A DNA stretch of 64,000 nucleotides from positions 1,016,073 through 1,080,072 of the forward strand of contig NW_025064885.1 of assembly GCF_019112545.1 (NCBI RefSeq), written 5' to 3'. The number at the start of each line of letters is the position of its first letter. Position 1 is the first letter of the stretch. The translations under genes and the position numbers were made by a program. The notes below the pieces were generated by a model. It ran no database searches, was not told where the DNA came from, and saw only the letters and a program-made list of their open reading frames with translations. The stretch comes from Guyanagaster necrorhizus. Lineage: Eukaryota > Basidiomycota > Agaricomycetes > Agaricales > Physalacriaceae. Of this stretch, positions 45,957 through 58,100 are shown one piece after another.

Positions 45957-48900
45957 TTAGAGATGAGTCTGCTGGTCCTCATGTGATTGCCACACCATTT
46001 CTGGCTCATCCATCACAGCATCAGTATCTCCATCCTCTATAATCTGTGTTTTGTTGGCAGGTATTAATGGAAGCTCCTCTTTGGCATGAACATTGCTCTT
46101 TACTGTATGTCCTCTGCTGACCACAGGTGGATGTATTTGCTCAGGGATAATGTTGAACATGACCCTCTCTGCATCCACCTTATTGATTCATTGTTCATAA
46201 TCATGGATCACCTCCTTTATATTCATGTATTTTTCATTGACCCATTGGTTTGATTCTGGTCTGTACCCCTTTCAGCTGACTAGGTAGTCAATGGTTGTTG
46301 TCATTCCACCACTGTGTGCTTTAACCTTTCATAATTTATAGTTTAGCATCTTGTCAATTTTATAATGTTCCTCATCATCAATGAGATTTGGTAGTGGTAG
46401 AGGTGGTTATTTCTAGTTTGAAAAGGCTAGTGCGATGTATGGTGTTAATAATATTTTGTTAAAAACATTATGAATCTTCTAAGTTGTTGGTAATTGCAGT
46501 TTGTATGTAGAGTTGCCAATCTTAGCAATGACTTTGAACAGCTCTGTTTATTTGTCTGCTAACTTCTGTTTGAGATGAGAGAGATGCAAGTTTGTTGTGT
46601 CTAGCCAAATCTTATCATTTAATAAATATTCATGAGCTGGTCTGTGATGTTTGTTGTACTGTTTCTTCATAGTTGAAGCAGTCTTTTCAAGAGCTGTCTT
46701 CATTTCTTCATGGATTTTTGCCATTGTTGTTGCAAAGTCTGATGATGCTGGTGTTGTTGTATGTATCTGTCTGCTTTGTACAACTGATGGGTTTTATTCA
46801 TAGTTGACAAAGAAAGAGATCTTTCTGGTTGCCGAGTGAATTCTATTATTGTGTTGAAAAGTGGCTAGTGAAAGCCACTCTGTCCAATCATCTTGACAAT
46901 AGTTGATAAAAAGTCAGAGGTACTTTTCAACTTTCTGATTGACTCATTCTGTCTGTCTATCTGTTTGAGGATGGTATGCTGTCAAGACATTTCGTTTGAT
47001 GTTGAGGAGTTGATACAGATTGTTCAGAAATTTAGAGATGAATTGTGGTCCTCTGTTCAAAATCACTACTTGAGGCATGTTGTACTTTACATAAACCTCA
47101 TCTTGTAGGATTTTTGCTCATTCTTCTAATGTTAATTCTGTTGAACAGGTGATTAGAATGATCATCTTTGAGAAGCGATCAACTATGACAATGATTGTAT
47201 CATAGCTGTCACTTTCAGAAAGTCTGGTTATCATATCCACTGAGATATGGCTCTATGATGATGAAGAGACCTCATTTGGGTGGAGTGGTGCTGCTCAGAG
47301 TTGTGTTGAAGATTTGCTATGCTGACAAATCTCACAAGCCTTGATATATTAGGTGATATCATGATCTATCTTGGGCCACCAATATTCTCTCAAGACTAGT
47401 TCCTTTGTTTTAGCAATCCTGGAGTGTCTAGCAGTCATGTGGTCATGATATGTGGTGATGATATCACCATAAAGTCTCTGATCTCTTGGAATATAGATCC
47501 ATCCATCATAGTGGATTAACTCTCCTTCTTTCTTTAGTCCTCACTCATGATTGAGTAAAGAAGCTATTCTTTGATCCCATTTATGAGAATTCTGAGTAGT
47601 GCTTTTGATGCACTCATGCACTTCCTCTTCAGTGGGCATGATCATGACTCTGAAGTGTTTGGGTCATAGTAATACAACCCCTTTATTATCAGTTCCTCCC
47701 TAGTCATGGTCCACTCTGCAACTGAGGAAATCGGCCTTCTTGTTTGCTATGCCAGCCTTGTAGTGTAGCATATATTTGTATTCAGACAGTTCCATGACCC
47801 ATTAGGCTTGTTGGTGATTTAGTTTTTGTAGGAGTCAGAAATATCAGAGATTCTAGTGATCTGTTCAGATCTCAAAGACTTGAACAGCTCTAATAAGATA
47901 ATGCTACCACTCAGAGAGTGTGAGTATTATAGTAAGGAGTTCTTTGTCATATATTTCATAATTGTGTTCTGTCACTGTAAGTGCTTTTGACATGAACATG
48001 ATAGATCATCATTTGTCATCCTGTTTCTGAGAGAGTACTGCTCCGATGGTGCTTTCACTGGAGTTGGCTTTCACTCAGAACTTCTTATCTTGGCTTGGTA
48101 TAGTGAGAATAACATCTTCAGCTAATCAGCATTTGAGGTCATTAAATGCTGATTGTTGTGAGGGCCCCCAGTTCCATGGTGCATTTCTGGTTAATTGTGT
48201 TATAGGTCAGACAGTTTTGCTGTAGTCCTGGATGAACCATCGGTAGAAGTTGGTAAACCCAAGAAATGATTGCAGTTCCTTCTTCTTTGTCAGCTCCAGC
48301 CACTCAGTTACTCCTGCCATCTTGACAGGATCCATCCTGATGCTTCCCTTACTGATAATGACTCTGAGGTATTCAGTTTTTAATACCTCAAATTCACATT
48401 TCTCAGCTTTGAGAAAGAGGCAGTGCTTCCTTATCAATGCTAGTACCTGTTGTATCAGTCATTAATGTTCTTTCTTGGTTTTAGATATAATGAGAATGTC
48501 ATCTAAATAAATTGTGACCTTTCCAGTAGCAATGAGATCTTTGAAGATATCATTCATCATCCATTGAAATGTGGTGAGCAAATTTGTGAGTCCAAAGAAC
48601 ATAACCATCAGTTTGAACAAACCATGGTTTGTCTGAAAAGTGGCCTTCCATTCATTGCCTTCATTGATGCACATGTTGTTGTATTTCCACTGAACATCCA
48701 GTTTAGTGTAGTACTTGGTGCCTCAGAGTTTGTCCATTAACTCTGAAATTAAAGAAAGTGAATAGTGATTCTTGATCATCATCTCATTGAGCTTCTGATA
48801 ATTCTGTACTGATCAGAGTTTGCCATCCTTCTTTTTGATGAAAAAGAAGGGAGATGCCATTGGTGACTTTGATGGCCGAATCCTTCTACTAGATAAGTTC

Positions 48901-49290
48901 TCTTTGAAAAACTTATCTAACTCCTGTTGTTCATTGTTGCTAAGAGGATATATTTTGCAATCCAGATTGGCATTCACATTGGGAATTAATTCTATGGTAT
49001 GGTCCCAAGGCTTGGAATCAAGTAGTTCATCGAAACTTTCCTTTTTGAATAAGTCTCAAAAATCCTGTGCCCACTTGGGTACTATTTCTTTGAATGTTTT
49101 TTCTCTCTTCTCTGCATTGACTCTCACTGCCAAGTTATTGGCATGGTGTATGGCATGAATATTGATGGTCCATTGCAGGTCTATGGTGAGGATTGTTTCT
49201 CCATCTTTCATTTTCTGGTCTCATTAGTCTTCAGGATCTGCATCTGGTAATTTGAATGGAATTTTCTGGTATTGACATTGTTGCTCCTGG
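45957..49290 (-). pseudogene. element A pol remnant: RT, RNase H, integrase, chromodomain
   Basis: Reading right to left: RT (about 48,960-48,210) with FFGLTN, MMNDIFKDL and the catalytic YLDDILI; the thumb/connection block KAEKCEFEV and LGFTNFYRWFIQDY; RNase H (about 48,200-47,700); integrase (about 47,650-46,500), with the zinc-finger region and the core; and a chromodomain remnant (about 46,400-46,200) reading YLVS-KGYRPESNQW. A 73-residue open tail ends at 45957. Stops and frame losses occur throughout. The conserved Arg of the KLDVRWGYNN motif is Gln here, a CG-to-CA change. Integrase with a chromodomain identifies the chromovirus branch of Ty3/gypsy. Confidence 0.85.
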
Positions 49291-50560
49291 TACAGCCAAA
49301 TGAAATCCTCTTCACACACCTCATGCTCCTTTCCCTGCAACTCCTCCTCTGTTGAGTGCTTGAATTCCTTTCTCCACTCAGAAAGAGGATCTCCGACCTC
49401 CTTGTCAGAGTCCTTCTCCTTAGCCTCATCGTTCATGTTGGTAGTCTCCTCATCTCTGAGAGGAGAACTGCCAAGTGGGTTGAAGACTTTCAGGGCAACT
49501 AGGCTGAGGCTGCATGCTGGGTCTAGCATCATCAGGTCCAGATCGAAGAGTAGGCTGTCACTTGGGCTGCTCTGGCAGCTCCTTGATGTTTGTTGCTGCT
49601 GCTGGCACCATTGCTCTGTGATACCAATAGAAGTTTCTGTAAAATTTTGGGTTGAGGAATAGAGCTGCAAAGTTCTCATCAAGGAACTTTTTAAGATGCT
49701 TGATAGAGTTGATACTCTCATTGTCTCTCCTGATGGTGCCTCTGTCCTCCAGTATCTCATCCCCTTAGATAGGGATGTTGTCTGTCTCTGTAATGATATT
49801 GGTCCTATAAGATAATGGGCAGTTGTCATCAAGGTTGGACTGTGTCTCATTATTGGCTGTTTTGGGGTCTGCTCAGGGGTTAGACTCAGTGATGGGAGTG
49901 GCAGGTTCCCAGAACAGAGAGTTGGGGGTGGTGGTTCTAATGAGCATACTAGTCTGACTACCTCTCTCATTTCTCCTTTGTTCCTCTGCTACTTATGCTC
50001 AGAGGTAGTGTTTAAAGAGGGTGTTCTCTCTTGTGATATCATTATCGATCCATGCCTGCTCCTGTCAGTATTTGGAAATGTTATGGGTACATTGAACTTA
50101 GTTCTCTCTGAAGAGGACTGGGATGGTGTGGTTGGATGATTGTGCTCTTGTTGAAATTGTTTGTATGCTCTCTGCTTGACTAGTATTACTGCTAACTGTG
50201 TAGTGCTCTAGCTGGTTGGCCTCAACAGCAGTGGCTTGCCATCAGTAGTGCTCATCATTGTCATTGTTTCAGTATGGGTCATTATTGACCCCTGTTCTGT
50301 GGTCAGTACTTCTGCTTCATGCTGATATAGTTTGTCAGGACCCATGGCCCCTGGAATTTCTGGTCCCTTGAGCTATCTGTGGGGCATCCAAAGAGTCTCT
50401 AGCATGGTGCTCAATGCTGGTGCTAGGGATAGGAGTTGTCATCCTTGTTCCTGGGATACTGTGCTCAGGGAATGAGATAGAGGTGTCAGATTTGAGTCAT
50501 TGAAACCCTGTAGCCTAAGAGTTTCCAGAGTCTCAGACAACTGCTGTCAGAGATCATGGA
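49290..50560 (-). pseudogene. element A acidic extra reading frame fused to the pol linker
   Basis: An open frame at 49224-49970 (minus) has a Ser/Thr-rich N-terminal part and an acidic C-terminal part (EEELQGKEHEVCEEDF) that resembles the end of the extra frame in element B (EEELERAIKETREEEF). It then runs directly into IPFKLPDADPED, the linker between protease and RT in element C (IPFELPDEDTED). No Gag zinc knuckle or protease lies between. Upstream of 49,970 the sequence is low complexity with no motif. The function of this frame is unknown. Confidence 0.55.
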
Positions 50561-50944
50561 GAGTATATATGCTGCTGACGCTGCTTCTCTTCTTCTCTAG
50601 AATATTCCTCAGTCGAGTTCTCAGAGACATTTTTGGTGCTGGGTTCTTCTGCAGGTCAGAAGGATTGTTGGACAGAGGCAGGGATTTCATAGAGAGAGAG
50701 GTCTGGTGTGACATTGCAGAGAATGGTTTGAATGCATTGGAATTCTTGATAGTGTCTGATTATTCAAGCAGTAATTGATTGGCATCTATGGCACAGCTGT
50801 ATGATCACTAATAAACTGATCAAGATTTCTATGATAGAAGCAATGAGTTCAAAGAACTTGTGAGTAAAGTTTGGGTTAGAAGGGTTAAGAGCAGGGGGCA
50901 TTCAGTTCCTCAGCACAATTAGGCTTGAGGAAGGGAATGATAAA

Positions 50945-50955
50945 CATTAAGCTAA
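50945..50955 (-). other. element A primer-binding site (self-primer type)
   Basis: One base inside the 5' LTR the sense strand reads TTAGCTTAATG. This is the exact 11-base complement of CATTAAGCTAA (sense) within the same LTR at 51111-51121. It does not look like the initiator-tRNA-Met site TGGTATCAGAGC. Confidence 0.7.
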
Positions 50956-50956
50956 T

Positions 50957-51437
50957 TGTTAAGCTCAAATTTCATATGACTATCAACACATGATAAACTG
51001 TTCAGAACCTTGCACTTTGAGTTAGACTGACAGAGTTCACTGATGTGTCAATAGAGTTGTGTAGTCAAGACATTGCAAGTAGCTTGAGATGAGATGGTGG
51101 AGAATAAACTTTAGCTTAATGCTGGAGCTACTACAGCAAAAACTGCACTACTTAAATACTGTTCTGTTATTTAGCTATAAATAAACATTCACAAAAGATA
51201 TTGTCTGTCATAGAGCTGTTGTCTTGCTGTTGTGCTGTTACTGCTGCACTGCAGTTCAAGGACAAAAGGAGCATTGTCTCTTCCTTCACAGCATACAGCA
51301 ATGCAATAAGACTATGACTGACTAGATTGCTGACTAAGCCCTCTCATGGTCCTAAGCACTGGCTTTAGCACCCTGACTAAGTGAAGATAGAGGTCATTTC
51401 TAAGAGAAAGGAAAAGAAAATAGGAAAAATCATAACA
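50957..51437 (-). repeat. element A 5' LTR (481 bp)
   Basis: TG...CA ends, same family as the left LTR but without the 36-bp segment. In the sense direction a TATA-like TATTTAAG lies about 37 bases before CATTAAGCTAA, the presumed start of the element RNA and its own primer. Confidence 0.9.
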
Positions 51438-51482
51438 TTCTGATGTAGCAATTAGCTCTTAATGATGCACAATCAACTTTTT
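51438..51482 (+). repeat. LTR fragment 2, continued
   Basis: This is the continuation of the LTR cut by element A, beginning with the target-duplication copy TTCTG and containing GATGCACAATCA, also present in the element C LTR. It ends where the element B LTR starts. Confidence 0.55.
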
Positions 51483-51941
51483 TGTTATGATTTTTCTATC
51501 TTTATTTTTTTCTTCACAGTATTAAACTCTATTTATGCTTAGTCAGAGCACTTATATCTGCACTTAGAACTATGGAGACATTTGAATCAGCACAGCCATC
51601 ACTAATCTGAAACACAAGTGATGCCCCAATAATAAGACAATTAGCCTATTGTGGGTAACTATGACACCCTAGTACAATGAACACTATAGCACAGACACTC
51701 ACAATTAGTAGAACTATATTTATCAAAAGAACAAATGATATATAAGTAGCATAGCTAGCACTGTATATCCCTAGTCTTGAACTATTCTTTATTCTACTGC
51801 TTTACTTCAAATCAACTACTTGCATTGATCTTAGGATATAATAACTACAAACATATTAAGTGAACTTAAGTGTGATTGTATGAACATGATATAGCACTTA
51901 TTTACCACATGTCATAGTTCACATGTCACTCAGGCCTAACA
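51483..51941 (+). repeat. element B 5' LTR (459 bp)
   Basis: It begins TGTTATGATTTTTC and ends GGCCTAACA. A TATA box (ATATATAAG, about 51738-51746) lies about 30 bases before the AGTCTTGAACTA segment at 51773-51784, the likely 5' end of the RNA. Confidence 0.85.
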
Positions 51942-51943
51942 AT

Positions 51944-51955
51944 TAGTTCAAGACT
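51944..51955 (+). other. element B primer-binding site (self-primer type)
   Basis: TAGTTCAAGACT, two bases after the LTR, is the exact 12-base complement of AGTCTTGAACTA at 51773-51784 in the same LTR. The sequence differs from element A, but pairing is kept. Confidence 0.7.
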
Positions 51956-52279
51956 TCAATTTCTCTTTCTTTATGCCTATCACAAGTGAAAGAAACTGAA
52001 TGTCTGCTATTAACATCACAACTCCCAATCTCACTGATGAATTCTTTAAGCTTCTAGCTTCAATCATAGAAACTCTTTTAGACTTATTAGCTGTCATCAC
52101 ACTTTATCACAGACATCAATCGATCACAGCTTGAGTAGTCAGGCACTATTAATCTTTTGTATAGATCTAATAAATTTTATGAAATGTCACTTCTGACCTC
52201 TCTCTCTATGATATTCCTTCCTTTGTCAGAGTCTCCTTTCAGCCCATGCTAGGAATCATACTCAAATTCAGACCTAGTA

Positions 52280-53600
52280 ATGCAAATGAAAGGGGTCTTT
52301 AGGAAGAAGAAGAACTCCAATGATCCACTTATCTCTCTCAAGCAGCTAGCTGAGATGATGAGCATTGCAACACAGGATTCTAAAACTCATGGATGGCACC
52401 ATGCATCTTGTGGATTCTGCCTCCAGTCTCTAATCAAGAAGATGAAAATCTCTCTAGCAACTTTTTTAAGGAGTCACTATCCCCTGATCCTTTCACTGCT
52501 CCTTATGAATCTGGAATTGGAGACCATACTCAGAACTCCATTTATGAGGTTGCAAGACTTGCAGAAAGCAGTTCCAGGTATGTCACCTCTTGAGAAAGCT
52601 CCAGCCCTCCAATCTCCAGCCTTGTCCCTTCAACTTCTGATAACCTCTATGATATGAGAGTCCTGGATGAGTTGGCAGAAAAAAAAGAGAGAAACCTTGA
52701 TTGCCAGCAGTGAGCAGATGATGAGAAATATTATAATGCACAGTTCAGACAGCAAGCTCAAGAAGAGCAAGCAGTAGAGTGGAGACCTGCTCCACTAGAA
52801 TATTATGGGCTCTATGAGGATGGAGAAGAAGACCTCTACTATAAAGGGGAAGAAGGTCCAATTTCAGCAATACCCACTAAGGAGGCCTGAAGAATTAAGA
52901 TCACAGACCCACTACCTTCTAGCTTAAACAGTAACAAACCCCAAGAGTAGCTCAAGTAAAGGTCTGACAACAAAGAAGATCTCTGAGATGCAGACTGGTA
53001 GGCTATTGCTGAGGTCTACACAGCTGATGAGATAAGAAACCTCAATGATGACTATGAGTCTCTGTCTCCCACCTATGAAGAAAGTACCAGGAGCAGCAGC
53101 TCTCTCTCCTTCAATGCCAGTTCTATACTCAGAGGATATGGAGTTCAAGTTCTCTCAGAGACTTGAGTCAGTAACCAAGCCCTCTAATAATTTCTTCATA
53201 GACATATTGCTGCTCTTTTTCTCAATGAGGACTTCTACAATGACTTCTGCTGATATAATGAGAGAGTGGAGAGAGAAAGAGAGTGGCAAAGAAACAGCAA
53301 GGCTGGAGGGGCCAGACTCTCTCAATCTGCTCTCTGACCTAACCAACAGCCTGCTGCTTGAGCTAACAGGGAGTTCTCTGGTGACCATTCAATCTCCTAA
53401 GGCAATAGCCTATGACCCACTTGACAACTTCTATGAAGGGGATAAGGCAGTCAAGAAGAAAGAGGAGAACAATAAGAGCAAGAAAGATGACCTCTCCAAG
53501 ATGACTGACTCATGGCTTGGGTATGGAGATACTGATGAAGAAGAATTGGAAAGGGCAATTAAAGAGACCAGAGAGGAGGAGTTTGAGGCACTGTATTAAG
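52280..53600 (+). pseudogene. element B acidic extra reading frame before Gag
   Basis: Two open stretches, 52280-52657 and 53045-53599, are linked by a region in a neighbouring frame rich in Glu/Asp/Tyr/Gln (for example WRPAPLEYYGLYEDGEEDLY). The C-terminus reads GYGDTDEEELERAIKETREE. It precedes Gag, has no zinc knuckle or enzyme motif and is not part of the canonical Tf1/sushi layout. It could be a Gag N-terminal extension. I do not recognise it. Confidence 0.5.
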
Positions 53601-54189
53601 AGAGAGTCATGACATTATTGAAGGAGATCAGTTGGCAGATGACTTCTCTGAGTAGAAGGTATGTGATCACTGATGATGAAGAAAAAAGATATATTTTATA
53701 ATATGCTACTACTGACCATGCTATTTATATTTATAACTGTATACATCCAGAAAACCAACTAAAAGCCTTATTGGCCTTCTATTATGAGGTATAACTAGTA
53801 CAACTGATTCTGAACACCTCACCCAGACCTCTGCAATAAGCTATGTATATGGTATCATCCATCTGAACCATCTGGACCAGACCCTCACAATCCCCAATGC
53901 CAAGCCAAAAAGCCACCTATTGGTTTAATTGGCTCAAACCTCAAAAACCACTATGACCCATCAGATTTCAAAATCTCTAGACCAACCAAGAGAGCTGACT
54001 CCTTGCTGGGGCCAGACAGACCTCAACCTCAGAACTAATGAGTGACAATTCTAAAGCCATGTGACTAAGCTTCAACATATGGGATGGGCAGATTGTGTGA
54101 AAGGAAGCACCCTCTGAAGGAAGTCCTATAGCTGATGATCACTCTCTTCATTCCTTCCCCAGCCTGCCAGCAGAATAGAGATGGTCCCC

Positions 54190-55170
54190 TTTCGATGAAT
54201 ACTCTAATCCAATGATGGCACTACCTCAGAATGCTGCCATATTGCAATGTAAACCTGATCTTCTATAAACTCTCTGACTTTTCAAAGATGCATCTGATGA
54301 CATCAACTGTTTTCTGGTTGACTGTGAACAGTATTTTGAAGTATATACAGCCTACTTAGGGTCAGACATAAACAAGATCATCTTTACAACATCATACTTT
54401 GAAAGCAAAGCCAAATGTTAATGGATTTTAATCACTCTGACTTTGTGATCCACCACCTGACAGCACTACTGATATCTCTCTTGGCTTATCTTTAAACAGA
54501 TGGTCTGAGACAAGTTCATCAACTCCATTGTGTAAGAAGTCCACAAGAACAAGATGAAGGAACTCTGTATGGGTGACAAGATCATAAGCAAATACTTTAA
54601 TGAGCTAGAATGACTTGAGACACTGGCAGAGATATGAGAGAGCACTGACAATAATAGACAGATAGTAGAGTACCTCAAGATGGGGGTGCTCCTGTCTTAT
54701 ATCAGTATGATCTCCAATATTGGCATAAATATTCTGAAGAGATATGAAGCATAGAAGGCTTGGATCACAGAGATGAACAAAGAGAGGCTGTGACAGAAGG
54801 CAGCTAGCATCAGGATCATGATCGATCAAAAGAAGAATCAGATAGAAAATAGAAGAAATATCAGTGGAGAAGCTTTTATCAAACCAGGCACAACAATGAC
54901 CCTAACACCCTCTTACACAGTCTAGAAAACAGATATCAGAATGACTTATACTGGCACTGGCAAACTAATGGACATTGATTGCCTCAAGAAGGAAGGCAAG
55001 TGCTTTAACTGTGGCTAGAAGGGACATATATCCAAAGATTGTCTGAAGAAGAAGTGCATGAGAGAAGACATCAGAGCACAGATAGCTAAACTATAGAAGG
55101 AAGCCAAAGGGCTGAATGACCTCAGAATGAACTCCAAGGGTGAGGAGGTAAAAGATGGAGCTGATGAGTG
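54190..55170 (+). pseudogene. element B Gag remnant with zinc knuckle
   Basis: Frame-broken coding sequence with a capsid-like helical part (for example INCFLVDCEQYFEVYTAYLG) and a nucleocapsid CCHC knuckle near 55,000-55,050 reading CFNCG-KGHISKDC, with one residue replaced by a TAG stop. This matches Gag of Ty3/gypsy elements. Confidence 0.8.
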
Positions 55171-58100
55171 AGTGATTCCACTCAGTTGGCCAAAGGACTT
55201 AATGGTGCACTAGTGACAACTGTGAGTCAGACTCATATGCATTCTGTAGATATGATTATTTATGAGCATTTGAATATACTCTGAGTTCTCCATACTATAT
55301 CTGCACCTAAGGAATCATAACCTATTATAACTCAAACACCTAAAGGCTGAACAGAAGGAGAGACCCCCACTAAGTGGCTCAAGCCCTTTGATACTGAATG
55401 GACTTGGAGAACCATATGAGAAGGAAAGGAGAAAGAGGCAGTGGCTGCTCTCAGGGGCTGGATTTATCAAACAAAAACCACTGAGGTGGACCAGAAACTA
55501 GTAGAAGAAATATAAAAGACAAGGCAGGAGAAGACCCTAGAATGGCTGGATGAACTTTGAGGGCCTAAGAGGTTTATCCAATGGCAAAGAACCAGCAAAT
55601 GAGATCTCAAAACAAAGGCCCAGATCCAAACTCTCACCAGTCAGAAAGACTTTGTAGCTACCACTCTGATTGACAGCAGCTGTACTGGAAGCTCCATCAA
55701 TTGAGCATTTGTCAAGAAACATCACCTTCTGATCAAAGCCACTGCAGTCTTGACACCAGTCTATAATGCTGATGGATTCAAGAACCAAGCTGGATCAATC
55801 ACAAAATTTGTGGAACTTTGTCTGATCATTAAAAATCACTCAGAATGAATTGACTTAGCAGTCATGGAACTTGGAACCAAGGAGCTATTCTTAGAATATA
55901 ATTAGCTCATCTGATATAATCTACTTATCAACTGAAAAACCAGATAAATTACATTTGCCCAGTGCTGTTGCTAGAAGATACCATTCATACTCTCTGATGC
56001 AGACTCTGAGGAGAGGTGGAACAAAGAGATAGAGGACAGAGAAACAATTTTCACTGTGGACTTCAAAGAGGCCTTTTAAGTACAGGCAACCCATCATGCC
56101 AATGACTTAGCTGCTAAAGCAAACAAAGAGAGAAAAGGAAAGACATTCAAAGAGATGATCTCTGAATAAGCCTGAGACTACTATGACCTGTTTGCTAAGG
56201 AGAGCTTTGATGAGTTGCCAACATCCAAACTCTGAGACTACACCATTGAACTAGTCCTGAACATCAATACTAACTTAGACTGTAAGATATACTCTCTGAG
56301 ACACTATAAACAACAGAAACTTGATAAGTTCCTCAAGAAAAACCTTTCCAGTGAGAGGATTTGACTATCAAAGTCTCTCATAGTATTACTATTTTTCTTT
56401 ATCAAAAAGAAAGATGATAAACTCCAGCCAGTCCAGGACTATTAACAACTGAATAAAATAACTATCAAAAACTGATATCTGCTCTCCTTTATATTGGAGT
56501 TGATGAACAAACTCTGAGATGCCTGATTCTACACCAAGCTAGATGTCTGATGGGGATACAACAACATGAGGATCAAAGAGGAGAATGAATAGAAAGCTGT
56601 TATGATTTTTCCTATTTTTCTTTTCTTTTTATCAGACTTATTTGGAATTGACCTCTATTTCTGCTTAGTCAGAGTGCCTACCCAGTGCTTAGGACTGTGG
56701 AAGAGCTGAGTCAGCATCTCAAACCAGGTTCTACTGCACTGCTGTGAGCTGTTTAATGACAGGATACTCTTTTTGTCTTTGTGCAGCAATAACAGCAGTA
56801 ACAGCTCAACAGCAGACAATACTCTTTTGTAGGTAGCTTGGCAACACTGGACAAAGCACTCTACAGTGACAGGAAAAACAATTAGGTAGTTATATCTTTA
56901 GAATGGATAACAATTAGTATATAAGTAATATAGCTCTTGCTATAGTAACCCTAGCTTCAAGCTAAAGTTTATTCTTTCATTATCTTATCTCAAGCAACTT
57001 GCAATGCTTTGACAACACAGTGCCATCAACATATCAAGTGGACTCTGACATTCTAACCTGAAGTGTGAGGTTGTGTCAGTTTATCATGTGTTATTAGTCA
57101 CATAGAATTTGGGCTTAACAAAAGCAGCATTCAGGACTAACAGGAGACTATTCAAACCAACAGTCATATTCTTTGGCCTCACTAACTTCCTGGCAACCTT
57201 CTAATAGATGATGAACAATATCTTCAAGGATTTCATCACTACAAGAAAGGTAACCATCTACTTGGATGATATTCTGATCATGTCGAAGGACAAGAGAGAA
57301 CACTGACAGCTTATATGATAAGTACTCAAGCTAATGAGGAAGAATTGACTATTCTTTAAAGCCAAGAAATATGAGTTTGAGATGCTAGAAACAAAATATT
57401 TAGGAGTCATCATCAGTGAAGGAAGTATCTAAATGGACCCAATCAAAGTAGCAGGAGGAACAGAGTGGCTAGAGCTGATGAAAAAGAAGGAACTACAATC
57501 ATTCCTCAGATTTATAAACTTCTACTGCTGATTCATACAAGACTATAGCAAGGTGGTATGACCTATAACTCAGCTCACCAGAAATGCATCTTGGACTTGG
57601 GGGATATTTTAGCAGTCAGCATTCAACAAGCTTAAATGACAACTGGTGGAAGATATGATTTTGGCTATTCCTAGCCAAGATAAAAAATTCCATGTTGAAG
57701 TGGACTCCAGCAAAGGCACAATAGGAGCAGTGTTGTCACAGAAACAAGATGGGAGGTGGAGACCAGTAGCATTCCTCTTCAAGGCATTGATAGTAATAGA
57801 GAGGAACTATAAAATCTATGACAAGAAACTCCTAACTATTATGCTTGCATTGGCAGAGTGGTGACACTATCTTATCAGAGCTATTTAGACCTTTAAAGTG
57901 TGGATAGACTATCAGAATCTCTGATATTTCTGACTACCCTAGAAACTTAACTGATAGCAAGCCTGATAGGTGATAGAACTATCTGAATATCAATACACTC
58001 TCTATCACAAGACTGGATCAGCAAACAAGAAAGCTGACCTGCTCAGCCAGAGGACCAACCATGATCAAGGAGGAAAGGACAAGGAAGGGGTGATATCACT

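Larger units (their letters stand above)
45403..51437 (-). mobile_element. element A: Ty3/gypsy chromodomain LTR retrotransposon, degenerate
   Basis: This minus-strand element has two LTRs (45403-45919 and 50957-51437) with TG...CA ends. Flanking bases are CTCTG on the left and TTCTG on the right, a 5-bp target duplication with one C/T difference. From right to left the internal part has a primer-binding site, an acidic extra frame, reverse transcriptase, RNase H, integrase and a chromodomain, then a purine-rich tract (AAGGAGAGGG in the sense strand) next to the left LTR. Gag and protease of the kind seen in elements B and C are missing. Every frame is broken by stops. It is not capable of encoding a working polyprotein as written. 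Confidence 0.88.

Noticed and set aside
48820..49158. Plus-strand frames inside element A (also 49300-49662, 50500-50778)
   Set aside because: They are antisense shadows of the minus-strand pol and extra frame, open because CG loss removes and creates stops unevenly.
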